Assembly (NCBI GenBank): GCA_028820845.1
Contig: JAPPII010000074.1
Location: 1 to 64,000 of the forward strand
Direction: 5' to 3'
From: Candidatus Poribacteria bacterium
GTDB taxonomy: Bacteria > Poribacteria > WGA-4E > WGA-3G
Length of the DNA: 64,000 nucleotides
This document shows positions 8,243 to 16,596 of this stretch, one piece after another. The notes below the pieces were generated by a model. The model worked only from the letters and a program-made list of their open reading frames with translations, was not told where the DNA came from and ran no database searches. The position numbers were made by a program, and so were the translations under genes. Numbering within the stretch: the first letter of the stretch is position 1; every line of letters begins with the position of its first letter.

Positions 8243-9043
8243 TTATGCTTTCACACCTGCTGTTAACTCCGATGCGAATCGTTTCACCGCATTAAGTAAT
8301 TTCGCTTCGTCGTTGATATGTTCTTCGATAACATTGACAATCGCACTTCCCACAATCACACCATCGGCAATCTCCGCCACCTGTTCTGCCTGCTCAGGCG
8401 TTGACACACCGAAACCGACACTGATGGGCTTATCCGTATGTTTTCGCAACTCCGCGATCGTCGGCGCGATTTCGTCTGACAACATCGCCCGCGCCCCTGT
8501 CACACCCGTCAGTGAAACACAATAGATAAATCCTGTACTGACCGATGCGATCAGTTGCATCCGTTCCGGTGGACTTGTCGGGGCAACCATGAAGATCGTA
8601 GCGAGGTTATATTGCGGTGCGATTTCAAGGAGCGATTGTGCTTGTTCTGGCGGTAGATCAGGAACAATTAAACCATCAACACCTACTTCGCATGCAGCCT
8701 TGCAAAACGCCTCTTCCCCCATCCGGAAAATTGGGTTATAGTAGCTCATCAAAGCGATAGGAATTTCCGTCTGTGGGCGGAGATCTGCCACCATTGCCAA
8801 AATCTGCTCCAGTGAGATACGATGTGTAAGGGCGCGTTCGCTTGCGCGTTGGACAGTCGGTCCGTCTGCGATTGGATCGGAGAAGGGGACACCGAGTTCG
8901 ATAAGGTCTGCCCCAGCTTCCTCGAGGGTGAGGAGAAGTTTGTCGGTAAGTTCAGGATTTGGGTCTCCAGCACAGAGGTAGGGCATAAATGCGCTGGCAC
9001 CTCGGTCTCGGAGTTCTTGAAATTTTTTGTCAATTCGATTCAT
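8243..9043 (-). CDS. trpA: tryptophan synthase alpha chain
   Basis: The 266-aa alpha subunit cleaves indole-3-glycerol phosphate to indole and glyceraldehyde 3-phosphate; indole is then tunnelled to TrpB. The catalytic pair falls at the classical positions: E49 in DLIELGVPFSDP and D60 in ADGPTVQ. The phosphate-binding GVTGAR and GFGVSTPEQ segments are present, and the length is standard. No trpB, trpF or other trp gene is adjacent, so the pathway genes are dispersed here. Confidence 0.97.
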   Translation of the reverse strand: MNRIDKKFQELRDRGASAFMPYLCAGDPNPELTDKLLLTLEEAGADLIELGVPFSDPIADGPTVQRASERALTHRISLEQILAMVADLRPQTEIPIALMSYYNPIFRMGEEAFCKAACEVGVDGLIVPDLPPEQAQSLLEIAPQYNLATIFMVAPTSPPERMQLIASVSTGFIYCVSLTGVTGARAMLSDEIAPTIAELRKHTDKPISVGFGVSTPEQAEQVAEIADGVIVGSAIVNVIEEHINDEAKLLNAVKRFASELTAGVKA

Positions 9044-9219
9044 TATGTATACGTGGGTCTCGGCTTCCTGTTGTGTTTTTTAAATTATACCCTGCAAGAA
9101 CCGAATTGTCAAGAGGTTGCTGGTTTACAAAACACTTAGCCGATTGCTATAAGCGTTTCCTCGATTTCGAGAGGTAGCTCAAAAAAAATAAAAGCGTTTC
9201 AATATTCTTGAATTTACTT

Positions 9220-11874
9220 TTAGATGAGTTCCACGTTAATAGCAGATAAACCCCCACCCTTCGCCGTATGATTTAGCTCAAATTCTACTCTTTGGTTTGG
9301 TTGCAGAGTACTAATAGATCGGTCATGAACCTCCTCTATATGCACAAAAATACTTCGTTCAAAACTATTTGATCTTATATAACCAAAACCTTTATCTTCG
9401 TCAAATTTAGTTACGACTCCTTGATACCATTGACCCATTGCAAATTCATAGAGACCATGTCTATATACAATCACTAGGCATTCTCTGATTTGCATATAGA
9501 TGGCATCTTTATCAAAGTCTTCTATTGTTCCTTCAAGCTGATGCCCATAACGAGTAACGGGAAACACTGTAATTTGCCTATTCTGTGCAGATTTAAGGAA
9601 CCTATCTTGGATACTAAGCCGTTCTTTTCGAGTGTGTGGGGGACCTTCTAGTTTTTCTCTTCTGACAGAATGCAAGGTTTCAATGTAAGGTTCCACCACC
9701 GGCCATGATGCCGATGAGCAAGCAAAAAGAATGCTTGATTTTTCTAATGTCTGCCTTTCATTGGAGCGATCAACACCTATGAATGTGTCAACAGATTGTT
9801 CGATTTTTGACAGTTCTACCGATTTTGTGTAAGTGACAAACACTGTGGGTTGGTAGTTATCTGATTGCAGCATTGAAACCCACCGTGGCTCAACTTTGGG
9901 TTTAGTCTTGGACTCTGATTTGGGTTTAGTCTTGGACTCTGAAGTATGGCCTGAGAGTTTGGTTTCACGTTCAACTTCAGGTTTAGTAACTCGACCAATA
10001 AAGTGTTCAGGGGAAGGCCATATCTCATGAAAACAGTCTAATAACATCCTCTCTCGCTGCCTAATTTGTGCTACGTCCCACGTGTTATTATTCTCATACT
10101 TTTCACATATCTCTTTGTTCAGTATAATATCTGCGTTATCACCTTCTGACAACTTCCTTTTTTTATCAAGAAACGAAAGTTGGTTTGGAAGATACTCCGT
10201 GCAAAAGACTAGATTCCCTATGCTAAATGAATTCTCTAGCCTATACTGTTTTAATGGAGGCATTATTTGCTGCACGGACAAAGCACTTATAGGTTGAATG
10301 ACACTCTCCTGATCATCGTCCCTAGTCCGGCGTAAAAAATCCTTAAGATAGAACGTGATTTCTTTCGGTTCCTCTGATGGATTTTCTTGATTCCAACTTT
10401 CAATCTTCCAAAGTTCAATTCGATATAAAATGTAACATAGCATATTCCAAGCAGGTATTTCAACACGGGGTCCGCCATGGCGTATTTGATATCCAACCCT
10501 CCGCAAACCATTCAAAACTGCACCATCATGTTGCCACCGTTTACCTTCACCTGGTTTGCCTTGCCGAAATAGAAATTCTGCAAATTCTTCAACTCTAAAT
10601 TTTCCAAATACTCTACTTGCAGATTCACCGCTGTTTTGATTGGGAATTAGGTGAGAAAAGAAATTGTTTATTCTTCTACATACATGCTTGTCTTCATTAA
10701 CTCCATTACGTAGTAAACCCCGCACGATGTAAGACTCCAACATAGTAAAAACCTTGGTAAGTTCACTATCACATAAGTCAACTTCATTTCTGATGAACAA
10801 CATGAATGGGTGCAAACTCGTAAGATTAAGATTGTCAAAAATAAGATTAAGATCCTCATGAAACTGTAGTCGGTAAGTTTTCATCTTAGGATCAGTCATT
10901 TCCTTATAAAACACCGCGTAATTTTTTAATTGCTCAAATTCATATTTAATATCCTGCTCATCGGTTAGTGCCTTACTATATTCCCAATATAACTCAAAAG
11001 GTTTTACGTTCTTTTCAAAACAATCAGGTCCCTGTTTTGCCATCAGAAACGACCGGAAAAACGATTCAAGTTTATCTTCATCCCAATACTGAGAATCGTT
11101 TTCAAAAACCCAGTAATCCTTATAGAAACGCTCAGCTTCATTTTCAGCGCGCAGGAACAGATCATTTCTCAGGTAATCGAACTCCGAAAGTTTCCTTCCG
11201 GTCGCATTAATCGACGCAAATACTTGTTCGGGACGCTCATCTTCACTACCGAGTTCTAGATTAACAAGCATAAAATTGTCTGTGATAGAACGGAATAGGC
11301 GACGCATTTTTTCAAAAGCGGGATTTTCTCCGAAATATTCTCGAATCACATTTGCAAAATGGATGTAAGCTCCAAGAATCCTATGCTCATCGGAATTTGC
11401 TCCGTTTTGCCTTTGCAAATACTCCTGCCAATACTCTCCAGAGATGACTTGCTTGAATGCAGGTTGATCGAAGTCTGTCGGAACAAATGTAAATTCATAA
11501 TCTGGATCGTCTATTAAGACATCTTCGTCATTTATTATGTATTTGGATGCAGCACTTGCCAATTTACTTTGTTGAGTATCATCATTTTGTGTTTGGCATA
11601 GATCCCTAATAACGCACAGGATGATTTGAAAGGTTGCAAGGCGTTGCTGTCCATCAATCACTTCATATGCCTTCTTGCCAATAGAACGCGTCACAATAGG
11701 CCCTGTGAAATGCGTAGGGTGATCTTCACTTCTTATTTGAAAAAGGATATCCTTCCAAAGGGTATCCCAATTTGTTTCATCCCAAACATAACGTCGTTGG
11801 TAGTGCGGCACTCGATAGTGCACATTACTACTAAACAATTCATCAATACTGTTAGCTTGCGCATTAATCGACAT
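9220..11874 (-). CDS. GmrSD-like DUF262 protein with DUF1524 remnant, Hfq-like domain and cold-shock domain
   Basis: An 884-aa multidomain protein. Residues 1-250 are a DUF262 (GmrS/ParB-like) domain: PHYQRRYVWDETNW at 23-36 and the nucleotide motif DGQQR at 74-78. Around 530-620 the outline of a DUF1524 (GmrD, HNH) domain persists (SIGNLVF, N-x-x-LSF, then IWPSP ending near 622), but the catalytic E-H of the usual 'EHIMPQ' is Q535-Q536, so the nuclease is probably dead. A basic linker with KSESKTKPK repeats follows. Residues 755-815 align with Hfq: IQDRFLK matches Hfq QDPFLN, GHQLEGTIEDFD matches the Sm1 motif, and VYRHGL matches VYKHAI. Residues 816-884 are a cold-shock domain with RNP1 KGFGYI and RNP2 IFVHI. 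A strong AGGAGG precedes the ATG. It is the last gene of a minus-strand cluster with a TIR-like protein and a shorter paralog. Confidence 0.85.
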   Translation of the reverse strand: MSINAQANSIDELFSSNVHYRVPHYQRRYVWDETNWDTLWKDILFQIRSEDHPTHFTGPIVTRSIGKKAYEVIDGQQRLATFQIILCVIRDLCQTQNDDTQQSKLASAASKYIINDEDVLIDDPDYEFTFVPTDFDQPAFKQVISGEYWQEYLQRQNGANSDEHRILGAYIHFANVIREYFGENPAFEKMRRLFRSITDNFMLVNLELGSEDERPEQVFASINATGRKLSEFDYLRNDLFLRAENEAERFYKDYWVFENDSQYWDEDKLESFFRSFLMAKQGPDCFEKNVKPFELYWEYSKALTDEQDIKYEFEQLKNYAVFYKEMTDPKMKTYRLQFHEDLNLIFDNLNLTSLHPFMLFIRNEVDLCDSELTKVFTMLESYIVRGLLRNGVNEDKHVCRRINNFFSHLIPNQNSGESASRVFGKFRVEEFAEFLFRQGKPGEGKRWQHDGAVLNGLRRVGYQIRHGGPRVEIPAWNMLCYILYRIELWKIESWNQENPSEEPKEITFYLKDFLRRTRDDDQESVIQPISALSVQQIMPPLKQYRLENSFSIGNLVFCTEYLPNQLSFLDKKRKLSEGDNADIILNKEICEKYENNNTWDVAQIRQRERMLLDCFHEIWPSPEHFIGRVTKPEVERETKLSGHTSESKTKPKSESKTKPKVEPRWVSMLQSDNYQPTVFVTYTKSVELSKIEQSVDTFIGVDRSNERQTLEKSSILFACSSASWPVVEPYIETLHSVRREKLEGPPHTRKERLSIQDRFLKSAQNRQITVFPVTRYGHQLEGTIEDFDKDAIYMQIRECLVIVYRHGLYEFAMGQWYQGVVTKFDEDKGFGYIRSNSFERSIFVHIEEVHDRSISTLQPNQRVEFELNHTAKGGGLSAINVELI

Positions 11875-12097
11875 CTCTAAATCCTCCTAATTTTACTTTC
11901 ATTTAGTACGAAAAACGACGGCTGCCAAATTTCATTAAAAAAAGCACGTATCGGTCATTTTACCTATAAGTGTATATAACCAGAGGGTCCTCACTCAGCA
12001 TTAGGGTATTTGACACCTGTCGAATTTGAGAAACAAAACTTGTCTTAACTTTACGAATTTTTGGTTTAAATAAACGGTAGCACTTCAAAGATCCGCT

Positions 12098-13624
12098 TTA
12101 AAGAAAGTAGGAAGGGGATGGCCACACAGAACTAAAAAGGCTAACAGGGCCATCAGATCCATCACCTAAAGCCAAAAGGTCAGCAATTTCTTGTAAAAGT
12201 TTCATATAGAGACCCCAATTTAGCGGTTTCTGGCCATACCGTTGCTCTTCATTCCCAGTCATTTGATAAAACATGTAAGTAATGAAATCCGCATTTTTGG
12301 AATTCACATTCTCAAAGGCAGTCGCAACATCCTTGTCGTCTGGCCAGCCCCCGCATGAATTATAAAGACATTTTGCGAATGAGTCTTTGGAGAAGCTGCT
12401 CTTGTCAGACATCACAGAAGAAAAGAAACCGTCTATCGCCTTGTAGCTGCTCTTAATTATCTGTGTATGACTATATGTTGCATCTTCAAGAACAAGCATT
12501 CGCCTCACTATATATGACTGCGCAAGCCAGCAAACTTCGTTTAAATCATTCTCCTGATTGTGCTTTACGTATAATAGGAATGAGTCCAAATCACGAAGGT
12601 TAAGATCTTTGCAAAACCTCTCGTGGGTCTTAAAACTTGTTTCACATCGTAACTGTCGATAGGAATTTGCCCATCTACTTAATTCTTGAAATTCATATTT
12701 GATTCCTTGTCCGGTGGTTAGTTCTTCTCTATACTGTTGATAGACTTCAAATGGTTTTACATTCTTTTCAAAACAATCAGGCCCCTGTTTTGCCATCAGA
12801 AACCTCCGGAAAAACGAATCTAACCTATGTTCCTTCCAATAATCTGGATCCTTTTCAAAATCCCAATGAGCCTCATAGAAATCCTCAGCTTTATTTTCAG
12901 CGCGTAGGAACAGATCGTTTCTCAGGTAATCGAACTCCGAAAGTTTCCTGCCAGTTGCATTAATCGAGGCAAATACCTTTGCCGGATGCTCGTCTTCACT
13001 ACGAAGGTTTATATGAATGAAACTGAATCTATCTGTAATGGAACGAAATAGTCGACGCATTTTTTCAAAATCGAGATTGTCTCCCACATATTCTTGAATC
13101 AGATTTGAAAAATGGTCATAGGCTTTAAGAATGCTATGCCCATCGGAATTTGTTCTGTTCTTCCCATACTCTTTGGAGGTGACTAGACTAAATGCAGGTC
13201 GATCATGTTCTGTCGGATTGAATGTGAATTCATAGTCAGGATCGTCTATTAAGACATCTTCGTCATTTACTATGTATTTAGCTGCAGAACGTGCCAACGT
13301 TCGTTTTTGAGGATCATCTTGTGTGTTGCATAGATCCCTGATAACACAAAGGATAATTTGGAAGGTTGCAAGGCGTTGTTGTCCATCAATCACTTCATAT
13401 GCCTTCTTACCAATAGAACGCGTCACAATAGGCCCCATAAAATGGGTTGGGTGGTTCTCCTCTTCTTGTTGTTCTTTTATTTTTAGTTGAAAAAGAATAT
13501 CCTTCCAAAGCGTATCCCAATTCATTTCATTCCATACGTAACGTCGTTGGTAAAGCGGCACTCGATAGTGCATATTACTACCTAACAATTTATCAATAAG
13601 AGAACTATGTTCATATAATAGCAT
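12098..13624 (-). CDS. short DUF262 protein (paralog of the adjacent gene)
   Basis: A 508-aa protein very similar to the N-terminal half of its downstream neighbour. It shares PLYQRRYVWNEMNWDTLW, VIDGQQRLATFQIIL and KVFASINATGRKLSEFDYLRN, and stretches of DNA are almost identical. The DUF262 DGQQR motif is intact, so NTP binding or hydrolysis is plausible. After about residue 330 the two diverge. The DUF1524 core seen in remnant form in the neighbour is missing here, yet the chain still ends with the equivalent WPSPSYF, as if the HNH region had been removed internally. It has no Hfq-like or cold-shock tail. AAGGG lies about seven bases before the ATG. It lies 131 bp after the 164-aa gene and 223 bp before the long paralog. 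Confidence 0.85.
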   Translation of the reverse strand: MLLYEHSSLIDKLLGSNMHYRVPLYQRRYVWNEMNWDTLWKDILFQLKIKEQQEEENHPTHFMGPIVTRSIGKKAYEVIDGQQRLATFQIILCVIRDLCNTQDDPQKRTLARSAAKYIVNDEDVLIDDPDYEFTFNPTEHDRPAFSLVTSKEYGKNRTNSDGHSILKAYDHFSNLIQEYVGDNLDFEKMRRLFRSITDRFSFIHINLRSEDEHPAKVFASINATGRKLSEFDYLRNDLFLRAENKAEDFYEAHWDFEKDPDYWKEHRLDSFFRRFLMAKQGPDCFEKNVKPFEVYQQYREELTTGQGIKYEFQELSRWANSYRQLRCETSFKTHERFCKDLNLRDLDSFLLYVKHNQENDLNEVCWLAQSYIVRRMLVLEDATYSHTQIIKSSYKAIDGFFSSVMSDKSSFSKDSFAKCLYNSCGGWPDDKDVATAFENVNSKNADFITYMFYQMTGNEEQRYGQKPLNWGLYMKLLQEIADLLALGDGSDGPVSLFSSVWPSPSYFL

Positions 13625-13755
13625 ATCTAAACCCTTTTTAGCAGAATTTGCGAGTTTTCAATAGACTCAGGCACTTTTTAATGTTATCGTATTTGCAAAT
13701 TTTTTGCAAGTTAAATTTTTTGAAAAAACCACGAATCGGCATGAGTCATTGATAT

Positions 13756-14250
13756 TTACACACTATCCTTTGTTTCCTCAAGGTCAGTTAAATCCTCAAC
13801 CCCAGCGATGTCTGCTAACATTTGAGAATACTTGCGTAACTCCGCCTGCAGCGCGTTGAGTTCTTGGCGGAAAACGGCACGTTCCGTTTCGTCCTCAAAG
13901 TCGCCTGCCAGACTTTTCCGATGCCACTTTGCTGTGAAAGGACGAACAACTTGATTAAGAACAACAATCGCGATTTTTGTGAAGTTTATACACTCTGGCC
14001 CGTGTTCTCTGATAACTTTTCTTGTGGTTGCAAACAGTGAATAGACGCTGTCTAAAGCCGTTTTTTCATCGCCATATTCAATAGGTAAGAGTTGTGCGGT
14101 AATCCGTGTTAACAATTCGATATAGAGTGCCCAGGCAGCGTTTTTGTCAGCTGCTTTTGGGGTCCACTCCATTTGTAGGAAAGGAGGCGTGATCTTCAGA
14201 GAAGACATTCCCCATTTTTCAAGCCAATTTGAGAATTTCATTTTTGCCAA
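13756..14250 (-). CDS. uncharacterised 164-aa TIR-partner protein
   Basis: I cannot name this protein. It is soluble, begins MKFSNWLEKWGMSSLKIT, and has a central largely helical region (WALYIELLTRITAQLL) and a charged, probably coiled-coil C-terminus (ERAVFRQELNALQAELRKYSQML). Its start overlaps the end of the TIR-like gene by 13 bp, which implies translational coupling and a stable functional pairing. A regulatory, adaptor or target-sensing subunit for the TIR protein is a reasonable guess; no catalytic motif is visible. Confidence 0.75.
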   Translation of the reverse strand: MAKMKFSNWLEKWGMSSLKITPPFLQMEWTPKAADKNAAWALYIELLTRITAQLLPIEYGDEKTALDSVYSLFATTRKVIREHGPECINFTKIAIVVLNQVVRPFTAKWHRKSLAGDFEDETERAVFRQELNALQAELRKYSQMLADIAGVEDLTDLEETKDSV

Positions 14251-14789
14251 CTATCTCCAGTACGGTTTTTGCCAAACAGTAGATCGGAATTATGGGGATT
14301 CAGATTCTCCTGTTTCCGCCGCTTGAAAGCTTCATGTATCCACGCTTGTACGAGATTAGGGTTGGTATGCCAATCGTACAATTTTGCATATCCGCATTCT
14401 GCATTACGATACAAACGCGGTGGTATAATATAGGGGTTGTATTTATCCCTACCATAATCGCAATGGGCAGGCAAAAAAATACCGATAAGTCCAGAACGGT
14501 CACTTGCCTTTGTGTGACTTATGCTCGCCGCAATTTCCCAATCTACGTGTTTTCTTTTCCACGTCTCTGTCCCAATCAAAACCACCGTCACCGTGGAATC
14601 TTGAAGGTAATCGTCCCGGATTATTTGACGGACAGTTTCTGTCTTGGTGTTGGGATCGATATCATCATCTTGAACGGATCTCGACTCCATGATGTGGTGA
14701 ACCTCTGAAAATAATTCTTCAAACAGATCTTTATACTTTTGATCGTTTTCATGATGGTAACTCACGAAAACCTTATGGCGATGAGACAT
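14238..14789 (-). CDS. TIR-like domain protein (DUF1863 / MTH538 type)
   Basis: A 183-aa protein made of a single TIR-like fold. The first strand KVFVSYHHENDQ, the segment STVTVVLIGTETWKRKHVDWE and the following helix match the TIR-like family (PF08937) to which the Thoeris sensor ThsB belongs. E85 in VDWEIAAS occupies the place of the catalytic glutamate of NAD-consuming TIR domains. The family is known to cleave NAD or make cyclic-ADP-ribose-type signals on infection; that activity here is inferred. No ThsA (SIR2/SLOG or Macro effector) is visible nearby. GGGGGA lies upstream of the ATG. It heads the minus-strand cluster, with the next gene overlapping its end. Confidence 0.85.
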   Translation of the reverse strand: MSHRHKVFVSYHHENDQKYKDLFEELFSEVHHIMESRSVQDDDIDPNTKTETVRQIIRDDYLQDSTVTVVLIGTETWKRKHVDWEIAASISHTKASDRSGLIGIFLPAHCDYGRDKYNPYIIPPRLYRNAECGYAKLYDWHTNPNLVQAWIHEAFKRRKQENLNPHNSDLLFGKNRTGDSWQK

Positions 14790-14822
14790 ATAAAATCCCC
14801 CGTTTTTATGTAAGAAGTCATA

Positions 14823-14851
14823 TTGAGTAAAACATAAGGATGTGGTAAAAT
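14823..14851 (+). promoter_or_regulatory. candidate sigma-70 promoter ahead of the IS remnant
   Basis: TTGAGT (14823-14828) and TAAAAT (14846-14851) are separated by 17 bp. It points into the decayed transposase gene and away from the TIR-like cluster. Five of six bases match consensus in each hexamer; function is inferred. Confidence 0.45.
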
Positions 14852-14924
14852 AGTGGAATTAGAGCAGATAGTTTATGTCTTTTTTTTCCGTTTAGATCGC
14901 TATTCCTTTATGAAAGGTGCTATT

Positions 14925-15796
14925 ATGTTAGAAGCAACTCAAAAGGAGACCCCAAGATACAAGGGTATTCCAAAGCAGGTTTCCCGCAAGGATTTTAATC
15001 GGTATATTTTGCCACATCTATCGAAACGCATCAAAGGTCCGAAGCCGAAACTCTCCTTCTATAAGATATTCAACTATATCCTCTATGTTTTACATACTGG
15101 CATGTAATGGGATCGACTCCGAACCCGGCGGAATGAACTCCATTGGTCGAATGTCTATAAATGGCATAATCGTTGGTCAAAAGACGGTTCTTATGAGAAA
15201 CTCTTTGAAGCATCGGTGATACATCTGCTGGAGACTGAACAACTTGACACGTCTCGTCTTCATGGAGATGGATCCAATATGGTCGTCAAAAAAGGGGCAA
15301 TGGCACTGGATATTCAGGACACAAACACCAGAAAGGTGAAAAAGAACTGACCATCACTGATAATCATGGATTCATCATTGCTTGGATAACGACGCACCCC
15401 GTCAACCAACATGATACAACGCTTTTGCCGCAAGCCTTTACCGGTCTTATGACCTTGAGTCATCGGATTGGCATGGATCTGAAGGCATCCGCGCTCACGC
15501 TGGATTCTGGGTTTGATTCTAAGGCGAATCATGACCTTATCAAAGCACATGGGTTGATTCCAGTGATCTATCCAAACCGGCGGAATGCTAAGACCCCTAT
15601 CGTCATTGCTCGTAAGTTCCGGTGGTTTAGAAAAGATTTATACAAAGACCGATATAAAGTTGAGCGAACTTTCGGGTGGCAAGACACTTATCGGAAGCTC
15701 GCACTGAGCTATGATAAACTCAAAGAAACGCGTTTAGGGTTTCGATATTTAGCATATTCTATGATTAACTTGCGTATAACTTTCAACAACTCTTAG
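14925..15796 (+). pseudogene. decayed IS5/IS4-type DDE transposase
   Basis: The first reading frame (MLEATQKETPRYKG...) has AAGG before its ATG and runs to an in-frame TAA at the codon after HTGM. Translation resumes directly as WDRLRTRRNELHWSNVYKWH, so this is a single nonsense change. A second lesion is a minus-one shift at the A6G4 tract near 15287-15296, after which the frame reads GNGTGYSGHKHQKGEKELTITD and then DLKASALTLDSGFDSKAN and KVERTFGWQDTYRKL. The last carries the DDE glutamate region. The A6G4 tract could be a programmed frameshift site in the intact element, but the nonsense codon makes this copy non-functional. Clear terminal inverted repeats were not found. Confidence 0.8.
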
Positions 15797-15893
15797 CGCG
15801 TACTCGCTATGAGTTCTAAAACTATACACATAATGTCCGGTTAGGAGTAAAAGGAAATGGGACCGTGCTACGACACATATAATGCCCGGAGGA

Positions 15894-16289
15894 CTAATCG
15901 ATCGATGCCTCAGTAATGAAATCCCTTTCCAACATAATAGTTCGCCTGACAAAATCAATCTGTAGGCGATATTCTCGTAGCAAATGGGTTCCTATGAGAA
16001 TTTCACTACCGACCACGAAGGTTGCCTCTGCCTGAATCATCTTGCCATCAAACGGAAAATTAACCCGGTAAAGTTCCTCCACGATCCTTTGCCCGCCAGC
16101 TAATACAGAAGTCACTTTTCCTATATATTGTGGGTTTAATCTATCTCGTAAAGCTTCAGACAGTTCCAAATCTCCGTTAAAACCTGTATCGATAGTCGCC
16201 TCCCAGGCTTGCCCCTCTATGGAGAGAGTGATTACTGGTACTCCTGCATCTGACACTCTTCCTTGAATCACCGTCGCCCACCTTTCCAA
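15894..16289 (-). CDS. retropepsin-like (clan AA) aspartic protease
   Basis: A 131-aa protein with the single-lobe aspartic protease pattern: the active-site triad D34-T-G in ATIDTGFNGDLELS, a flap-like segment, and the second hydrophobic-hydrophobic-glycine motif EILIGTHLL. Like retroviral proteases it would need to dimerise. Its start overlaps the end of the 83-aa gene upstream by 22 bp, so the two form a coupled pair. In bacteria such small clan AA proteins usually sit in two-gene cassettes of unknown role. Substrate unknown; a self-processing or partner-cleaving role is possible. Confidence 0.75.
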   Translation of the reverse strand: MERWATVIQGRVSDAGVPVITLSIEGQAWEATIDTGFNGDLELSEALRDRLNPQYIGKVTSVLAGGQRIVEELYRVNFPFDGKMIQAEATFVVGSEILIGTHLLREYRLQIDFVRRTIMLERDFITEASID

Positions 16290-16519
16290 AGATAGGCTTC
16301 GTAGCCGATACGTTCAAAGAAAAGTGGGGAAGTTAAGCCTTCAGTACTACGTTGTTCAACAATGTCTATTGCAGAATCGCCGAACCAAATTCGTCCGCTT
16401 TTCGGATCGATCCCAGCTGTCTGTCCAATACGGTCCGTAATATCGTGCTGTTTCTGGTATTCCGCCCAAATCTGCTTGCATTTGCGTGAGTCGGCTTCTG
16501 TCCAGTTTGAGTGTTTCAT
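16268..16519 (-). CDS. small partner protein of the aspartic protease
   Basis: An 83-aa protein that I recognise only as a conserved small hypothetical. The C-terminal half contains GRIWFGDSAIDI and ends in a basic KGGRR. The N-terminus is charged and helical (EADSRKCKQIWAEYQKQHD). AAAGGAGAAATC lies upstream of the ATG. It overlaps the protease gene by 22 bp. It may be the substrate, inhibitor or antitoxin-like partner of the protease; nothing in the sequence decides between these. Confidence 0.65.
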   Translation of the reverse strand: MKHSNWTEADSRKCKQIWAEYQKQHDITDRIGQTAGIDPKSGRIWFGDSAIDIVEQRSTEGLTSPLFFERIGYEAYLWKGGRR

Positions 16520-16565
16520 TATTGATTTCTCCTTTCCGTTGCAAGCTCAGTTTGAAACTTAGCAA

Positions 16566-16590
16566 AACGGGCAATAAATTGCCCTACTAC
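16566..16590. repeat. palindromic repeat, family B copy 2
   Basis: Exact 25-bp inverted copy of 6456-6480, with GGGCAAT/ATTGCCC arms, followed by the same CTACGAAC extension. It sits between the RHH-type gene and the 83-aa gene. Confidence 0.85.
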
Positions 16591-16596
16591 GAACGG

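Noticed and set aside
9220-13624. A normal type IV GmrSD restriction enzyme
   Set aside because: The HNH catalytic E-H is replaced by Q-Q in the long protein and the region is missing in the short one.
14238-14789. Thoeris system
   Set aside because: The TIR-like protein resembles ThsB, but no ThsA-type effector (SIR2-SLOG or Macro) lies in the cluster.
15797-15893. Direct repeat ACACATAATGTCCGG / ACACATATAATGCCCGG as an IS end
   Set aside because: Imperfect and not matched at the other side of the transposase remnant.
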